Shown piece by piece: positions 6,583 to 13,156 of a DNA stretch of 17,919 bases. Each line of letters begins with the position of its first letter. Position 1 is the stretch's first letter. The position numbers were made by a program, and so were the translations under genes. The notes under the pieces were generated by a model, which saw nothing but the letters and a program-made list of their open reading frames with translations, was not told where the DNA came from and did no database searches. Origin of the DNA: Ruminococcaceae bacterium UBA1767 (GTDB taxonomy: Bacteria; Bacillota; Clostridia; Oscillospirales; Acutalibacteraceae); contig DCGX01000038.1 of NCBI GenBank assembly GCA_002315505.1, positions 1 to 17,919 of the forward strand. Reading direction: 5' to 3'.

Positions 6583-8007
6583 TTATTCCTTTCCGTTCCA
6601 ACAGTATGTGCAGAGCTTGCACGGTTCAAGTCCGATTGCTTCAATAAGACCATCAATGGTCTGGAATTCGAGTGATGCGAGATGAAGCTTTTCACAGATT
6701 CTTTCTCTCATCTTTCTGCCTCGTTCTGTGCTTGTATCAATATATTCATCTATGTGAGCGAGTCCTACCTCACCCTCAAGCTCCATGATTGTGGCTCTTG
6801 TAATAAGCTCCATATCGCTGGTAGCACGTGAGAAATTAAGGTACTTACAGCCGTACATAATCGGCGGACAGGCTGAACGCATATGAACCTTCTTCGCTCC
6901 GCTTTCATAGAGGAATTCAACTGTTTCACGAAGCTGTGTTCCTCGAACGATTGAATCGTCAACGAACATCAGCTCCTTATCCTTAATGAGGTCATTGATA
7001 GGAATCTGCTTCATCTTAGCAATTCTGTTTCTCTCAATCTGTGTCGGTGGCATAAAGCTCCTCGGCCAGGTCGGAGTGTATTTGATAAACGGACGAGCAA
7101 AGCGGATATTAGAATTATTGGCATATCCGATAGCGTGAGGTGTGCCCGAATCGGGAACACCTGCAACGAAGTCCGCATTCGGCATTTCGCCGTTCTTTCT
7201 GTCGTTTTCAGCCATGATTTCACCATTACGGTATCTCATTGACTCAACATTGATTCCCTCATAATTTGCTGTCGGGAAACCGTAATATGACCAGAGGAAG
7301 GAGCAGATTTTCTTATGCTGAGTTCCTTTTTTCAAAACTGTAACACCGTCGACTCTGACTTCGGCAATTTCACCTGCTTCAAGCTCACGCTCCTGTGTGT
7401 AGCCGAGCTTTTCAAAAGCAAAGTCCTCAAACGATACGCAGTAGCCTGTTTCCTTGACACCGACGTGAACAGGGAGCTTACCTGTCTTATCTCTTGCAAC
7501 GATTATGGAGTTATTCTCCGTCAGAATCATAATAAGAGCTGTTCCGTCAATCTTCTCCTGTGCATAGGCAATGCCCTCTGCGAAGGTGTCCTTCTGATTT
7601 ATGTATGCGGCAACAAGCTCAGTAGTGTTCTGATTACCGCCCGACATTGTACCGAGCTGAGCACCAATAGTGGAAATATATTCCTTAATAAGCTCTTCCT
7701 TATTGTTGATAATACCAATAAAGCAGATTGCATATTTGCCGAGTCTTGAGCGCATAAGAAGTGGCTGAGGGTCAGTATCGTTAATCATACCGATGATTGC
7801 AGTACCCTTCATCTCTTCAAATATTGTATTGAACTTCGTACGAAACGGAGCATTAGTTATGTTATGAATGGCTCTCTGAAAGCCCTTTTCACTGTCGTAT
7901 GCGGCAAGTCCCGCACTTCTCGTTCCTAAATGTGAATGATAATCAGTACCGAAGAAAACGTCACCTAAAACGTCAGTTTCGGAAACTGCACCGAAAAATC
8001 CACCCAT
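6583..8007 (-). CDS. purF: PurF-family amidophosphoribosyltransferase with degenerate glutaminase domain
   Basis: PurF normally makes phosphoribosylamine from PRPP and glutamine, the committed step. This 474-residue protein has both PurF domains. The C-terminal PRTase domain is well preserved, with the PRPP-binding LMFVDDSIVRGTQ at 346-358, VAGVPDSGTPHAIGYA (281-296) and FIKYTPTWPRSF (307-318). Cysteines at 235, 380, 387, 463, 466 and 469 match the general layout of Fe-S ligands in the Bacillus-type enzyme. The N-terminal Ntn-hydrolase domain is atypical. It begins MGGFFGA, with Gly where the nucleophilic Cys1 of the canonical CGVFG start belongs. The GHTRYST arginine motif is replaced by GMINDTDPQP, and the NG of the glutamine site by GI. 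I recall the same start in other clostridial PurF-like proteins, so this looks like a subfamily rather than a mutation. Whether it uses free ammonia or a partner glutaminase is unknown. GGAG precedes the start; purE ends 12 bp upstream. Confidence 0.9.
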   Translation of the reverse strand: MGGFFGAVSETDVLGDVFFGTDYHSHLGTRSAGLAAYDSEKGFQRAIHNITNAPFRTKFNTIFEEMKGTAIIGMINDTDPQPLLMRSRLGKYAICFIGIINNKEELIKEYISTIGAQLGTMSGGNQNTTELVAAYINQKDTFAEGIAYAQEKIDGTALIMILTENNSIIVARDKTGKLPVHVGVKETGYCVSFEDFAFEKLGYTQERELEAGEIAEVRVDGVTVLKKGTQHKKICSFLWSYYGFPTANYEGINVESMRYRNGEIMAENDRKNGEMPNADFVAGVPDSGTPHAIGYANNSNIRFARPFIKYTPTWPRSFMPPTQIERNRIAKMKQIPINDLIKDKELMFVDDSIVRGTQLRETVEFLYESGAKKVHMRSACPPIMYGCKYLNFSRATSDMELITRATIMELEGEVGLAHIDEYIDTSTERGRKMRERICEKLHLASLEFQTIDGLIEAIGLEPCKLCTYCWNGKE

Positions 8008-8019
8008 ATCAATTCTCCT

Positions 8020-8511
8020 TTAGTTAAGCTGTTCCATTACCTTTGCGTCTTTTTCAAGGACAATCTGTGCGTCCTTTTGTCTTTTATCCTTTAATTTCTG
8101 TGCAAGCTCAGGCTCTGACAAAGCGAGAATCTGACATGAAAGTAAAGCGGCATTGACTCCTCCGTTAATTGCAACAGTAGCTACAGGAATGCCCGATGGC
8201 ATCTGAACTGTTGAAAGAAGAGCGTCAACACCGTCTAATGTATTTGATTTACAAGGTATACCTATTACGGGTAAGGTTGTATTGGCTGCAACTGCTCCTG
8301 CGAGATGAGCCGCCATACCTGCGACTGCAATGATTACACCGAAGCCGTTCTTCTCAGCATTCTGAGAGAATTCGCCTGCTTCTTTTGGTGTTCTGTGCGC
8401 AGAATATATGTGCACCTCATAAGGTACACCGAGTGACTTCAGCGTATCAACAGCCTTTTGTACGATTGGCAAATCGCTGTCGCTGCCCATAACAATTCCG
8501 ACTTTCTTCAT
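8020..8511 (-). CDS. purE: N5-carboxyaminoimidazole ribonucleotide mutase, class I
   Basis: Moves the carboxyl group of N5-CAIR to C4 to give CAIR (sixth step, bacterial route). The 163-residue protein is full length for class I PurE: GSDSD at 9-13 and SAHRTP at 37-42 with the catalytic His39, followed by AGMAAHLAG at 64-72 and GIPCKS near 84-89. The AAHL form after the AG pair fits the bacterial mutase class rather than the CO2-using class II enzyme. Class I PurE normally depends on PurK for its substrate, and purK is not in this window. It is the first gene of the purine operon, with a strong AAGGAGG site ten bases before the ATG, directly behind the ZTP riboswitch terminator. Confidence 0.96.
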   Translation of the reverse strand: MKKVGIVMGSDSDLPIVQKAVDTLKSLGVPYEVHIYSAHRTPKEAGEFSQNAEKNGFGVIIAVAGMAAHLAGAVAANTTLPVIGIPCKSNTLDGVDALLSTVQMPSGIPVATVAINGGVNAALLSCQILALSEPELAQKLKDKRQKDAQIVLEKDAKVMEQLN

Positions 8512-8530
8512 TGAGAAAACCTCCTTAGAA

Positions 8531-8575
8531 ATATAAAAAGGACACAGTTAGGTTGTGGGAAATCTAACTGTGCCC
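8531..8575 (-). terminator. Intrinsic terminator of the ZTP riboswitch, upstream of purE
   Basis: Read on the minus strand, GGGCACAGTTAG (8575-8564) pairs with CTAACTGTGTCC (8551-8540) over 12 bp with one G-U pair, across a 12-base loop, followed by TTTTT (8539-8535). The first four bases of the stem, GGGC, are also the last conserved strand of the riboswitch aptamer. Ligand-bound aptamer and terminator therefore exclude each other, which predicts an ON switch: high ZTP lets polymerase reach purE. Confidence 0.88.
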
Positions 8576-8656
8576 AGACGGTCGGCTAAAGGGCAAAAGC
8601 CCTGCTCAATTTTCTGCTCCCTTGCAGTGCTCTGCATTTCCGTCAGTCACAGAAAA
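8572..8656 (-). promoter_or_regulatory. ZTP (pfl motif) riboswitch aptamer
   Basis: On the minus strand the RNA reads in order: P1 5' arm TTTTCTG (8656-8650); GTGACTGACGG; a TGCAG/CTGCA hairpin (8636-8623); GGGAG; P1 3' arm CAGAAAA (8616-8610); a variable GGGC-TTTT-GCCC linker hairpin; and GCCGACCGTCTGGGC (8586-8572). These are the conserved blocks of the pfl motif, which senses ZTP/ZMP (AICAR nucleotides) as a sign of 10-formyl-THF shortage. The pseudoknot between GACGG and CCGTC differs from the usual GGCGG/CCGCC by a paired change, so pairing is kept. The position before a purine operon that uses two formyl-THF enzymes fits the known role. Confidence 0.9.
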
Positions 8657-8675
8657 CTTCTTAATTTGTGTTTAA

Positions 8676-8705
8676 ATTTTAACATAGCTTAACTCTGCTT
8701 GTCAA
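8676..8705 (-). promoter_or_regulatory. Predicted sigma-A promoter of the purine operon
   Basis: On the minus strand a consensus TTGACA (8705-8700) is followed after 18 bp by TAAAAT (8681-8676), five of six matching TATAAT. Initiation about 7 bases later would put the start near 8669, just ahead of the ZTP aptamer. A-rich sequence lies upstream of the -35 box. Confidence 0.75.
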
Positions 8706-8753
8706 GGAAAAGAGATGCAAAAAAAGAATAATTTATTTTTTTATTAATCAATG

Positions 8754-8782
8754 TTGACAAAGTATATATTATATGTTATTAT
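8754..8782 (+). promoter_or_regulatory. Predicted sigma-A promoter of the pyrimidine operon
   Basis: Consensus TTGACA at 8754-8759 and TATTAT at 8777-8782 are separated by an ideal 17 bp, with TG one base before the -10 box (extended -10). The T/A-rich stretch 8719-8747 upstream could act as an UP element. The start should be near 8789, giving a leader of about 120 nt before pyrC. It lies back to back with the purine promoter, the two -35 boxes being 48 bp apart. Confidence 0.82.
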
Positions 8783-8795
8783 CTTTAAAATGTTA

Positions 8796-8824
8796 CTTTA
8801 AGTCGGTACAGAGATGCCACAAAG
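8796..8824 (+). promoter_or_regulatory. Putative PyrR-binding anti-antiterminator hairpin
   Basis: CTTT (8796-8799) can pair with AAAG (8821-8824), enclosing a purine-containing internal bulge and an upper stem GGTA/TGCC (8805-8808 with 8815-8818) capped by the hexaloop CAGAGA (8809-8814). Known PyrR sites have an upper stem with a conserved U-G pair under a CNGNGA loop. Both are kept here, while the other pairs differ in a pairing-preserving way. The pyrR gene is not in the window, so the regulator is inferred. Confidence 0.68.
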
Positions 8825-8875
8825 AACAGCAAGTGAATACTTCTTTTTATGGGTTTATTACTGCTATTCTTGTGG
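8817..8875 (+). promoter_or_regulatory. Antiterminator hairpin of the pyr leader
   Basis: The arm at 8817-8839 (CCACAAAGAACAGCAAGTG...) pairs imperfectly with 8854-8875 (...ACTGCTATTCTTGTGG), giving a long stem. It uses the 3' side of the PyrR-type hairpin on one end and the 5' arm of the terminator on the other. This is the arrangement expected for a three-state attenuator. Confidence 0.68.
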
Positions 8876-8898
8876 AGAATTGCGGTATTTTTTATTTT
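8859..8898 (+). terminator. Leader terminator (attenuator) upstream of pyrC
   Basis: TACTGCTATTCT (8859-8870), loop TGTGG, then AGAATTGCGGTA (8876-8887): 11 pairs with one T-T mismatch and one U-G pair, followed by TTTTTTATTTT (8888-8898). The hairpin ends just before the GGAGG ribosome binding site of pyrC, so readthrough is needed for expression of the whole operon. Confidence 0.85.
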
Positions 8899-8910
8899 CG
8901 GAGGTAGTTT

Positions 8911-10161
8911 ATGAAGTATCAGTTCGAGCAAATCAAAAATCATAAAAACGAAGCTCTCCCAAAATATTCCGTTAGTGTTACTGACGGTGTTAGTGCCGAC
9001 GATATCGCTTTAAAAGTTCCATCAAAAAACGATGAATATATTATTCTTCCCGGTCTTGTTGATGTTCATGTTCATCTTCGAGAGCCGGGATTTTCTTATA
9101 AAGAAACAATCCTCGACGGAACAAGAGCGGCGGCTCACGGCGGATTTACAACAGTTTTTTCAATGCCGAATCTTTCCCCCTGTCCCGACACGGCTGAGCA
9201 TTTGCAGGAGCAGCTTGATATAATAAGCAGAGATGCAGTAATAAATGTTCTTCCCTACGGTACGATTTCAAAGGGTGAGAACGGCAAAGAGCTTTCCGAT
9301 ATGGACAATCTGAGTGAAAATGTAATTGCTTTTTCCGACGACGGCAGAGGTGTTCAGAGTGACGATTTAATGCGCTCGGCTATGGAGAAAGCAAAAGCTC
9401 TCGGCAAGGTTATTGTTGCACACTGTGAGGACAACAGTTTGCTTTTCGGTGGCTACATTCACGACGGCGAATATGCAAAGGCTCACGGACACCGAGGCAT
9501 CTGCTCTGAATCCGAGTACGGACAGATTGCGAGAGATATTGAATTGGTCCGTCAAACGGGATGCTCCTATCACGTATGCCATATTTCGACAAAGGAAAGC
9601 GTTGAGCTTATCAGAAAAGCTAAAGCAGACGGACTTGACATCACCTGCGAAACCGCACCGCACTATCTTTTATTGGATGACAGTTATATGCAGGAGGATG
9701 CAAGATTTAAAATGAATCCCCCGCTTCGTGACAAATCGGACAGGCTCGCACTCATTGAGGGTATCAAGGACGGCACGATTGACATGATAATAACCGACCA
9801 CGCACCGCATTCTGCTGAAGAAAAAAGCCGTGGACTTGAAAAAAGCCCGATGGGTGTTGTCGGAATCGAAACGTCATTCCCGCTCGTTTACACATATCTT
9901 GTAAAAACGGGAATCATCACACTTGAAAAAGCAATTGAGCTTATGCATTTCAATCCGCTAAAAAGATTCAGACTTGAAGAAAACGAAAACGATTTCACAA
10001 TTTTTGAAATTGCAAATGAATATACAGTCAATCCCGACGACTTTCTGTCAAAGGGACGAAGCACTCCGTTCACAGGCTGGAAGGTTTACGGCAAATGTAT
10101 GCTGACAGTATGCAACGGCAGGCAGGCTTACATCTCAAACGAACTTACGAAAGGAAACTGA
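8911..10161 (+). CDS. pyrC: Dihydroorotase, class I
   Basis: Cyclises carbamoyl-aspartate to dihydroorotate, third step of pyrimidine synthesis; a cytoplasmic zinc amidohydrolase. The 416-residue protein has the full metal-site set: DVHVHLREPG at 51-60 (His53, His55), FSDDG at 141-145, His171 in AHCED, His224 in CHIST and Asp296 in TDHAPH. A NPPLRDKSDRLAL block near 269-281 contributes to substrate binding. The HLREPG form and length mark class I, as in Bacillus. The start has GGAGG at 8900-8904. It is the first gene of the operon, behind the attenuator, and its TGA stop is one base before the next ATG. Confidence 0.96.
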   Translation: MKYQFEQIKNHKNEALPKYSVSVTDGVSADDIALKVPSKNDEYIILPGLVDVHVHLREPGFSYKETILDGTRAAAHGGFTTVFSMPNLSPCPDTAEHLQEQLDIISRDAVINVLPYGTISKGENGKELSDMDNLSENVIAFSDDGRGVQSDDLMRSAMEKAKALGKVIVAHCEDNSLLFGGYIHDGEYAKAHGHRGICSESEYGQIARDIELVRQTGCSYHVCHISTKESVELIRKAKADGLDITCETAPHYLLLDDSYMQEDARFKMNPPLRDKSDRLALIEGIKDGTIDMIITDHAPHSAEEKSRGLEKSPMGVVGIETSFPLVYTYLVKTGIITLEKAIELMHFNPLKRFRLEENENDFTIFEIANEYTVNPDDFLSKGRSTPFTGWKVYGKCMLTVCNGRQAYISNELTKGN

Positions 10162-10162
10162 A

Positions 10163-10897
10163 ATGAAGCAAAGTATTTTTGAAATTATCGAAAACACCGA
10201 AATTGCTTTGAACGTCTTTAAAATGTCGCTCAACGGTGACACTGCGGACATCAGAGCAGGACAATTTGTTAACATAAAGCTCGAAGGCTTGTATCTTCGC
10301 AGACCAATTTCCGTCTGCAATGTTGAGAACGATATTTTAACCATCATTTACAAGGTTGTCGGTAACGGCACAGATAAAATGAAGGCTATGACAGCAGGAC
10401 AGAAGCTCGATATTCTCACAGGTCTCGGCAACGGCTATGACTTGTCGCTTTCGGGTGAAAATCCTGTACTTTTAGGTGGCGGCGTTGGTGTTCCGCCGAT
10501 GTATATGCTCGCAAAGGAGCTTATCGCACAGGGCAAAAGGGTTACTGCAATCCTCGGCTTCAACAAAAAAGAAGAGGTTTTCTTCGAGGAAGAGTTCAAA
10601 GCTCTCGGTGCGGAAACTATCGTGACAACCGCTGACGGCTCATACGGAGTCAAGGGCTTTGTTACAGATGCGTTAAAAAATATCGACTACACTTATTTTT
10701 ACACCTGCGGTCCCGAGCCGATGTTAAGAGCAATTTACAAAGCCACCGACACAAACGGTCAGTTCAGCTTTGAGCGAAGAATGGGCTGTGGATTCGGTGC
10801 GTGTATGGGTTGTTCATGCAAAACTATCACCGGCAACAAGCGAATCTGCAAGGAAGGTCCTGTTATTAAAAAGGAGGATATTATATGGGAAGATTAA
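10163..10897 (+). CDS. pyrK: Dihydroorotate dehydrogenase B, electron transfer subunit
   Basis: Passes electrons from the PyrDB flavin to NAD+ through FAD and a [2Fe-2S] cluster. The 244-residue protein shows the FAD-binding RRPISVCN at 46-53, a nucleotide-binding GGGVGVPPMYMLAKEL at 105-120, the YFYTCGPEPMLRA segment at 178-190, and a C-terminal cluster motif with Cys209, Cys214, Cys217 and Cys229 (spacing C-x4-C-x2-C-x11-C). It overlaps the start of pyrD by 13 bp, and the two products form a heterotetramer in relatives. A weak AAAGGA site lies within the end of pyrC. Confidence 0.95.
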   Translation: MKQSIFEIIENTEIALNVFKMSLNGDTADIRAGQFVNIKLEGLYLRRPISVCNVENDILTIIYKVVGNGTDKMKAMTAGQKLDILTGLGNGYDLSLSGENPVLLGGGVGVPPMYMLAKELIAQGKRVTAILGFNKKEEVFFEEEFKALGAETIVTTADGSYGVKGFVTDALKNIDYTYFYTCGPEPMLRAIYKATDTNGQFSFERRMGCGFGACMGCSCKTITGNKRICKEGPVIKKEDIIWED

Positions 10898-11796
10898 GTG
10901 TTAACCTTTGCGGTATCGAGCTTGATAATCCGATAATCCCCGCTTCGGGCACCTTCGGCTTCGGCTACGAATTCAACGAATATTACGATATTAACAAACT
11001 CGGCACATTTTCATTCAAGGGTACCACAAAGGAGCCTCGCTTCGGCAATCCGACACCGAGAATTGCGGAAACTCCGTCGGGTATGCTCAATGCGGTAGGA
11101 CTTCAGAATCCGGGTGTTGAAAAGGTTATTAGTGAGGAATTACCGAAATTAAAGGAATGCTTCCACAAGCCTGTTATGGCAAATATTTCGGGCTTCTCTA
11201 TTGACGAATACACATATGTTTGTGAAAAATTAGATAAAGAAGAACAGGTCGGCTGGCTTGAAGTAAATATAAGCTGTCCGAATGTTCACGGCGGTGGAAT
11301 GAGCTTCGGTACAGACTATAAATGTGCCGCCGAGGTTACAAAAGCGGTTAAGGCAGTTACAACGAAACCCGTAATTATGAAGCTCTCACCGAATGTTACG
11401 GATATTGTTTCAATCGCAAAGGCGTGTGAGGATGCAGGTGCAGACGCAATCAGCCTTATCAATACGGTTATGTCAATGCGAATTGATTTAAGAACAAAAA
11501 AACCGCTTTTAAAAAATGTGACAGGCGGACTTTCGGGCCCTGCGGTATTCCCTCTCGCTGTGAGAATGGTTTACCAGGTAGCTAAAGCAGTCAATGTTCC
11601 CGTTATCGGCTTAGGCGGTGTTTCAAGTGCAGAAGACGTTATCGAGCTTATGCTCGCAGGTGCTACGGCTGTTGAGGTCGGTGCGGCTAATCTTGTTGAG
11701 CCATATGCCTGCATGAACATAATCGACAGCTTACCCGAGGTAATGGATAAATATGGTATTAATAATTTAACAGATATAATAGGAGGAGCTTTATAA
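10885..11796 (+). CDS. pyrD: Dihydroorotate dehydrogenase B (NAD+), catalytic subunit
   Basis: Oxidises dihydroorotate to orotate with FMN, fourth pyrimidine step, in the cytoplasm with PyrK as partner. The 303-residue TIM-barrel has ASGTFGFGYEF at 20-30, the FMN-contact FSFKGTT with Lys45, GMLNAVGLQNPG at 66-77, the catalytic Cys131 in NISCPNVHGGG, and the phosphate-site GLGGVSS and GATAVEVGAAN motifs in the C-terminal third. A Cys in place of Ser as base and the pyrK neighbour mark class 1B. AAGGAGG at 10871-10877 inside pyrK serves as ribosome binding site. The stop overlaps the pyrF start by one base. Confidence 0.96.
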   Translation: MGRLSVNLCGIELDNPIIPASGTFGFGYEFNEYYDINKLGTFSFKGTTKEPRFGNPTPRIAETPSGMLNAVGLQNPGVEKVISEELPKLKECFHKPVMANISGFSIDEYTYVCEKLDKEEQVGWLEVNISCPNVHGGGMSFGTDYKCAAEVTKAVKAVTTKPVIMKLSPNVTDIVSIAKACEDAGADAISLINTVMSMRIDLRTKKPLLKNVTGGLSGPAVFPLAVRMVYQVAKAVNVPVIGLGGVSSAEDVIELMLAGATAVEVGAANLVEPYACMNIIDSLPEVMDKYGINNLTDIIGGAL

Positions 11797-12494
11797 TGAG
11801 CAAGGATGTAATTGTTGCATGCGATTTTTCAAGTGCAGAGAAAACCTACGAATTTTTAGACAAATTCACAGACGTTAAACCGTTTGTAAAAATCGGTATG
11901 GAGCTGTTTTATTCGGCAGGTCCTGAAATTGTTAAGGAAATCAAAAAGCGTGGTCACAAAATTTTCCTCGACCTCAAGCTCCACGACATTCCGAATACAG
12001 TTAAGAAATCCATGTCAGTTCTTTCCGGACTTGACGTTGATATATGCAATCTTCACGCAGCCGGTGGAATTGATATGATGAAAGCCGCTGTTGAAGGTCT
12101 TACAAGAGAAGACGGCACTCGTCCGCTACTCATTGCTGTTACACAGCTTACATCAATTAATCAGGAAAAAATGGAAAACGAGCTTCTTATCGAAAAGAAT
12201 CTTGCTGACGTTGTTATGCAGTATGCTTACAATGCTAAAATTGCAGGTCTCGACGGTGTTGTTTGTTCTCCGCTTGAAGCAGGCAAGGTGCATGAGAAAT
12301 GCGGTGACGAATTCCTCACAGTTACACCCGGTATCCGCTATGCAGACGGAAATATAGGTGACCAGCAGAGAGTTACCGACCCTGCAAAGGCTCGTGAAAT
12401 CGGCTCTGACTACATCGTAGTCGGAAGACCCATCACAGCCGCCGAAGACCCTGTTGCGAGCTACAAAAGAGTTGTTAAAGATTTTATCGGATAA
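11796..12494 (+). CDS. pyrF: Orotidine 5'-phosphate decarboxylase
   Basis: Decarboxylates OMP to UMP, the final step of the de novo route. The 232-residue protein has the catalytic array in FLDLKLHDIPNTV (57-69): Asp59, Lys61, Asp64, Ile65. An N-terminal VACDFS substrate motif at 7-12, VKIGMELF at 31-38 and a phosphate-binding VVGRPIT near the C-terminus complete the family pattern. The start overlaps the pyrD stop (TAATG) behind AGGAGG at 11781-11786. In the operon it precedes the gene for the enzyme that makes its substrate (pyrE). Confidence 0.96.
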   Translation: MSKDVIVACDFSSAEKTYEFLDKFTDVKPFVKIGMELFYSAGPEIVKEIKKRGHKIFLDLKLHDIPNTVKKSMSVLSGLDVDICNLHAAGGIDMMKAAVEGLTREDGTRPLLIAVTQLTSINQEKMENELLIEKNLADVVMQYAYNAKIAGLDGVVCSPLEAGKVHEKCGDEFLTVTPGIRYADGNIGDQQRVTDPAKAREIGSDYIVVGRPITAAEDPVASYKRVVKDFIG

Positions 12495-12507
12495 GGAGTA
12501 AAAACAT

Positions 12508-13143
12508 ATGGAAAAACTTATTGCAAAAGATTTACTTTCAATCAAAGCTGTATTTTTCAGCCCCGACAAGCCTTTCACATGGGCAAGCGGAATTAAAAGC
12601 CCTGTTTACTGTGACAACAGACTCACACTCACATCTGTAAAGGTTCGTACAGATGTTGAAAACGGTCTTGCTCAGCTTATTAAAGAAAACTATCCCGACG
12701 TTGAGGTGCTTATGGGTACATCGACAGCAGGTATCGCTCATGCCGCTATAACAGGTCATCTTTTAGGTCTTCCTATGGGTTATGTCCGCTCGGGCAACAA
12801 GGATCACGGCAGACAGAATCAGATTGAGGGCAAGCTCGAAAAGGGTCAGAAGGTTGTTGTTGTTGAAGACCTTATCTCAACAGGCGGAAGCGTTATTGAG
12901 GTTGTCAATGTTCTTCGTGAGGCAGGTGCTGACGTTTTAGGTGTTGTTTCAATCTTCACATATGGTATGCAGAAGGGTCTTGACAGACTTAAAGAGGCTG
13001 ACGTTAAGAATATTTCACTTACTAACTTTGATGTTATCGCAGAGGTTGCCGCAGAAGAAGGCTACATTGCAACAGAAGACATCAAGCGTCTTATCGCATT
13101 CAGAAATAATCCGTCCGACGAAAGTTGGATTAATAACGCATAA
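12508..13143 (+). CDS. pyrE: Orotate phosphoribosyltransferase
   Basis: Joins orotate and PRPP to make OMP. The 211-residue type I PRTase has the PRPP motif VVVVEDLISTGGS at 116-128, a flexible catalytic loop with KDHGRQNQIEG at 98-108, and the orotate-binding TWASGIKSPVYCDNR region at 24-38. An AAGGAG site lies in the gap after pyrF. PyrE and the PurF-type enzyme draw on the same PRPP pool, linking the two divergent operons metabolically. Confidence 0.96.
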   Translation: MEKLIAKDLLSIKAVFFSPDKPFTWASGIKSPVYCDNRLTLTSVKVRTDVENGLAQLIKENYPDVEVLMGTSTAGIAHAAITGHLLGLPMGYVRSGNKDHGRQNQIEGKLEKGQKVVVVEDLISTGGSVIEVVNVLREAGADVLGVVSIFTYGMQKGLDRLKEADVKNISLTNFDVIAEVAAEEGYIATEDIKRLIAFRNNPSDESWINNA

Positions 13144-13156
13144 TTAAGGTGATAGT

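Noticed and set aside
6578..6622. 15-residue N-terminal extension of PurM from an ATG inside purF
   Set aside because: The inner ATG at 6577 has a good ribosome binding site and the family-typical N-terminus.
7315..7749. 144-codon plus-strand open frame opposite purF
   Set aside because: It lies wholly antisense to a well-supported gene and shows no domain; the Cys-rich, irregular composition is typical of a shadow frame.
8512..8675. Guanine-type purine riboswitch before purE
   Set aside because: The conserved core of that class is not present, while every block of the ZTP motif is.
12153..12578. 141-codon minus-strand open frame opposite pyrF and pyrE
   Set aside because: Antisense to two conserved genes, no ribosome binding site or family pattern seen.
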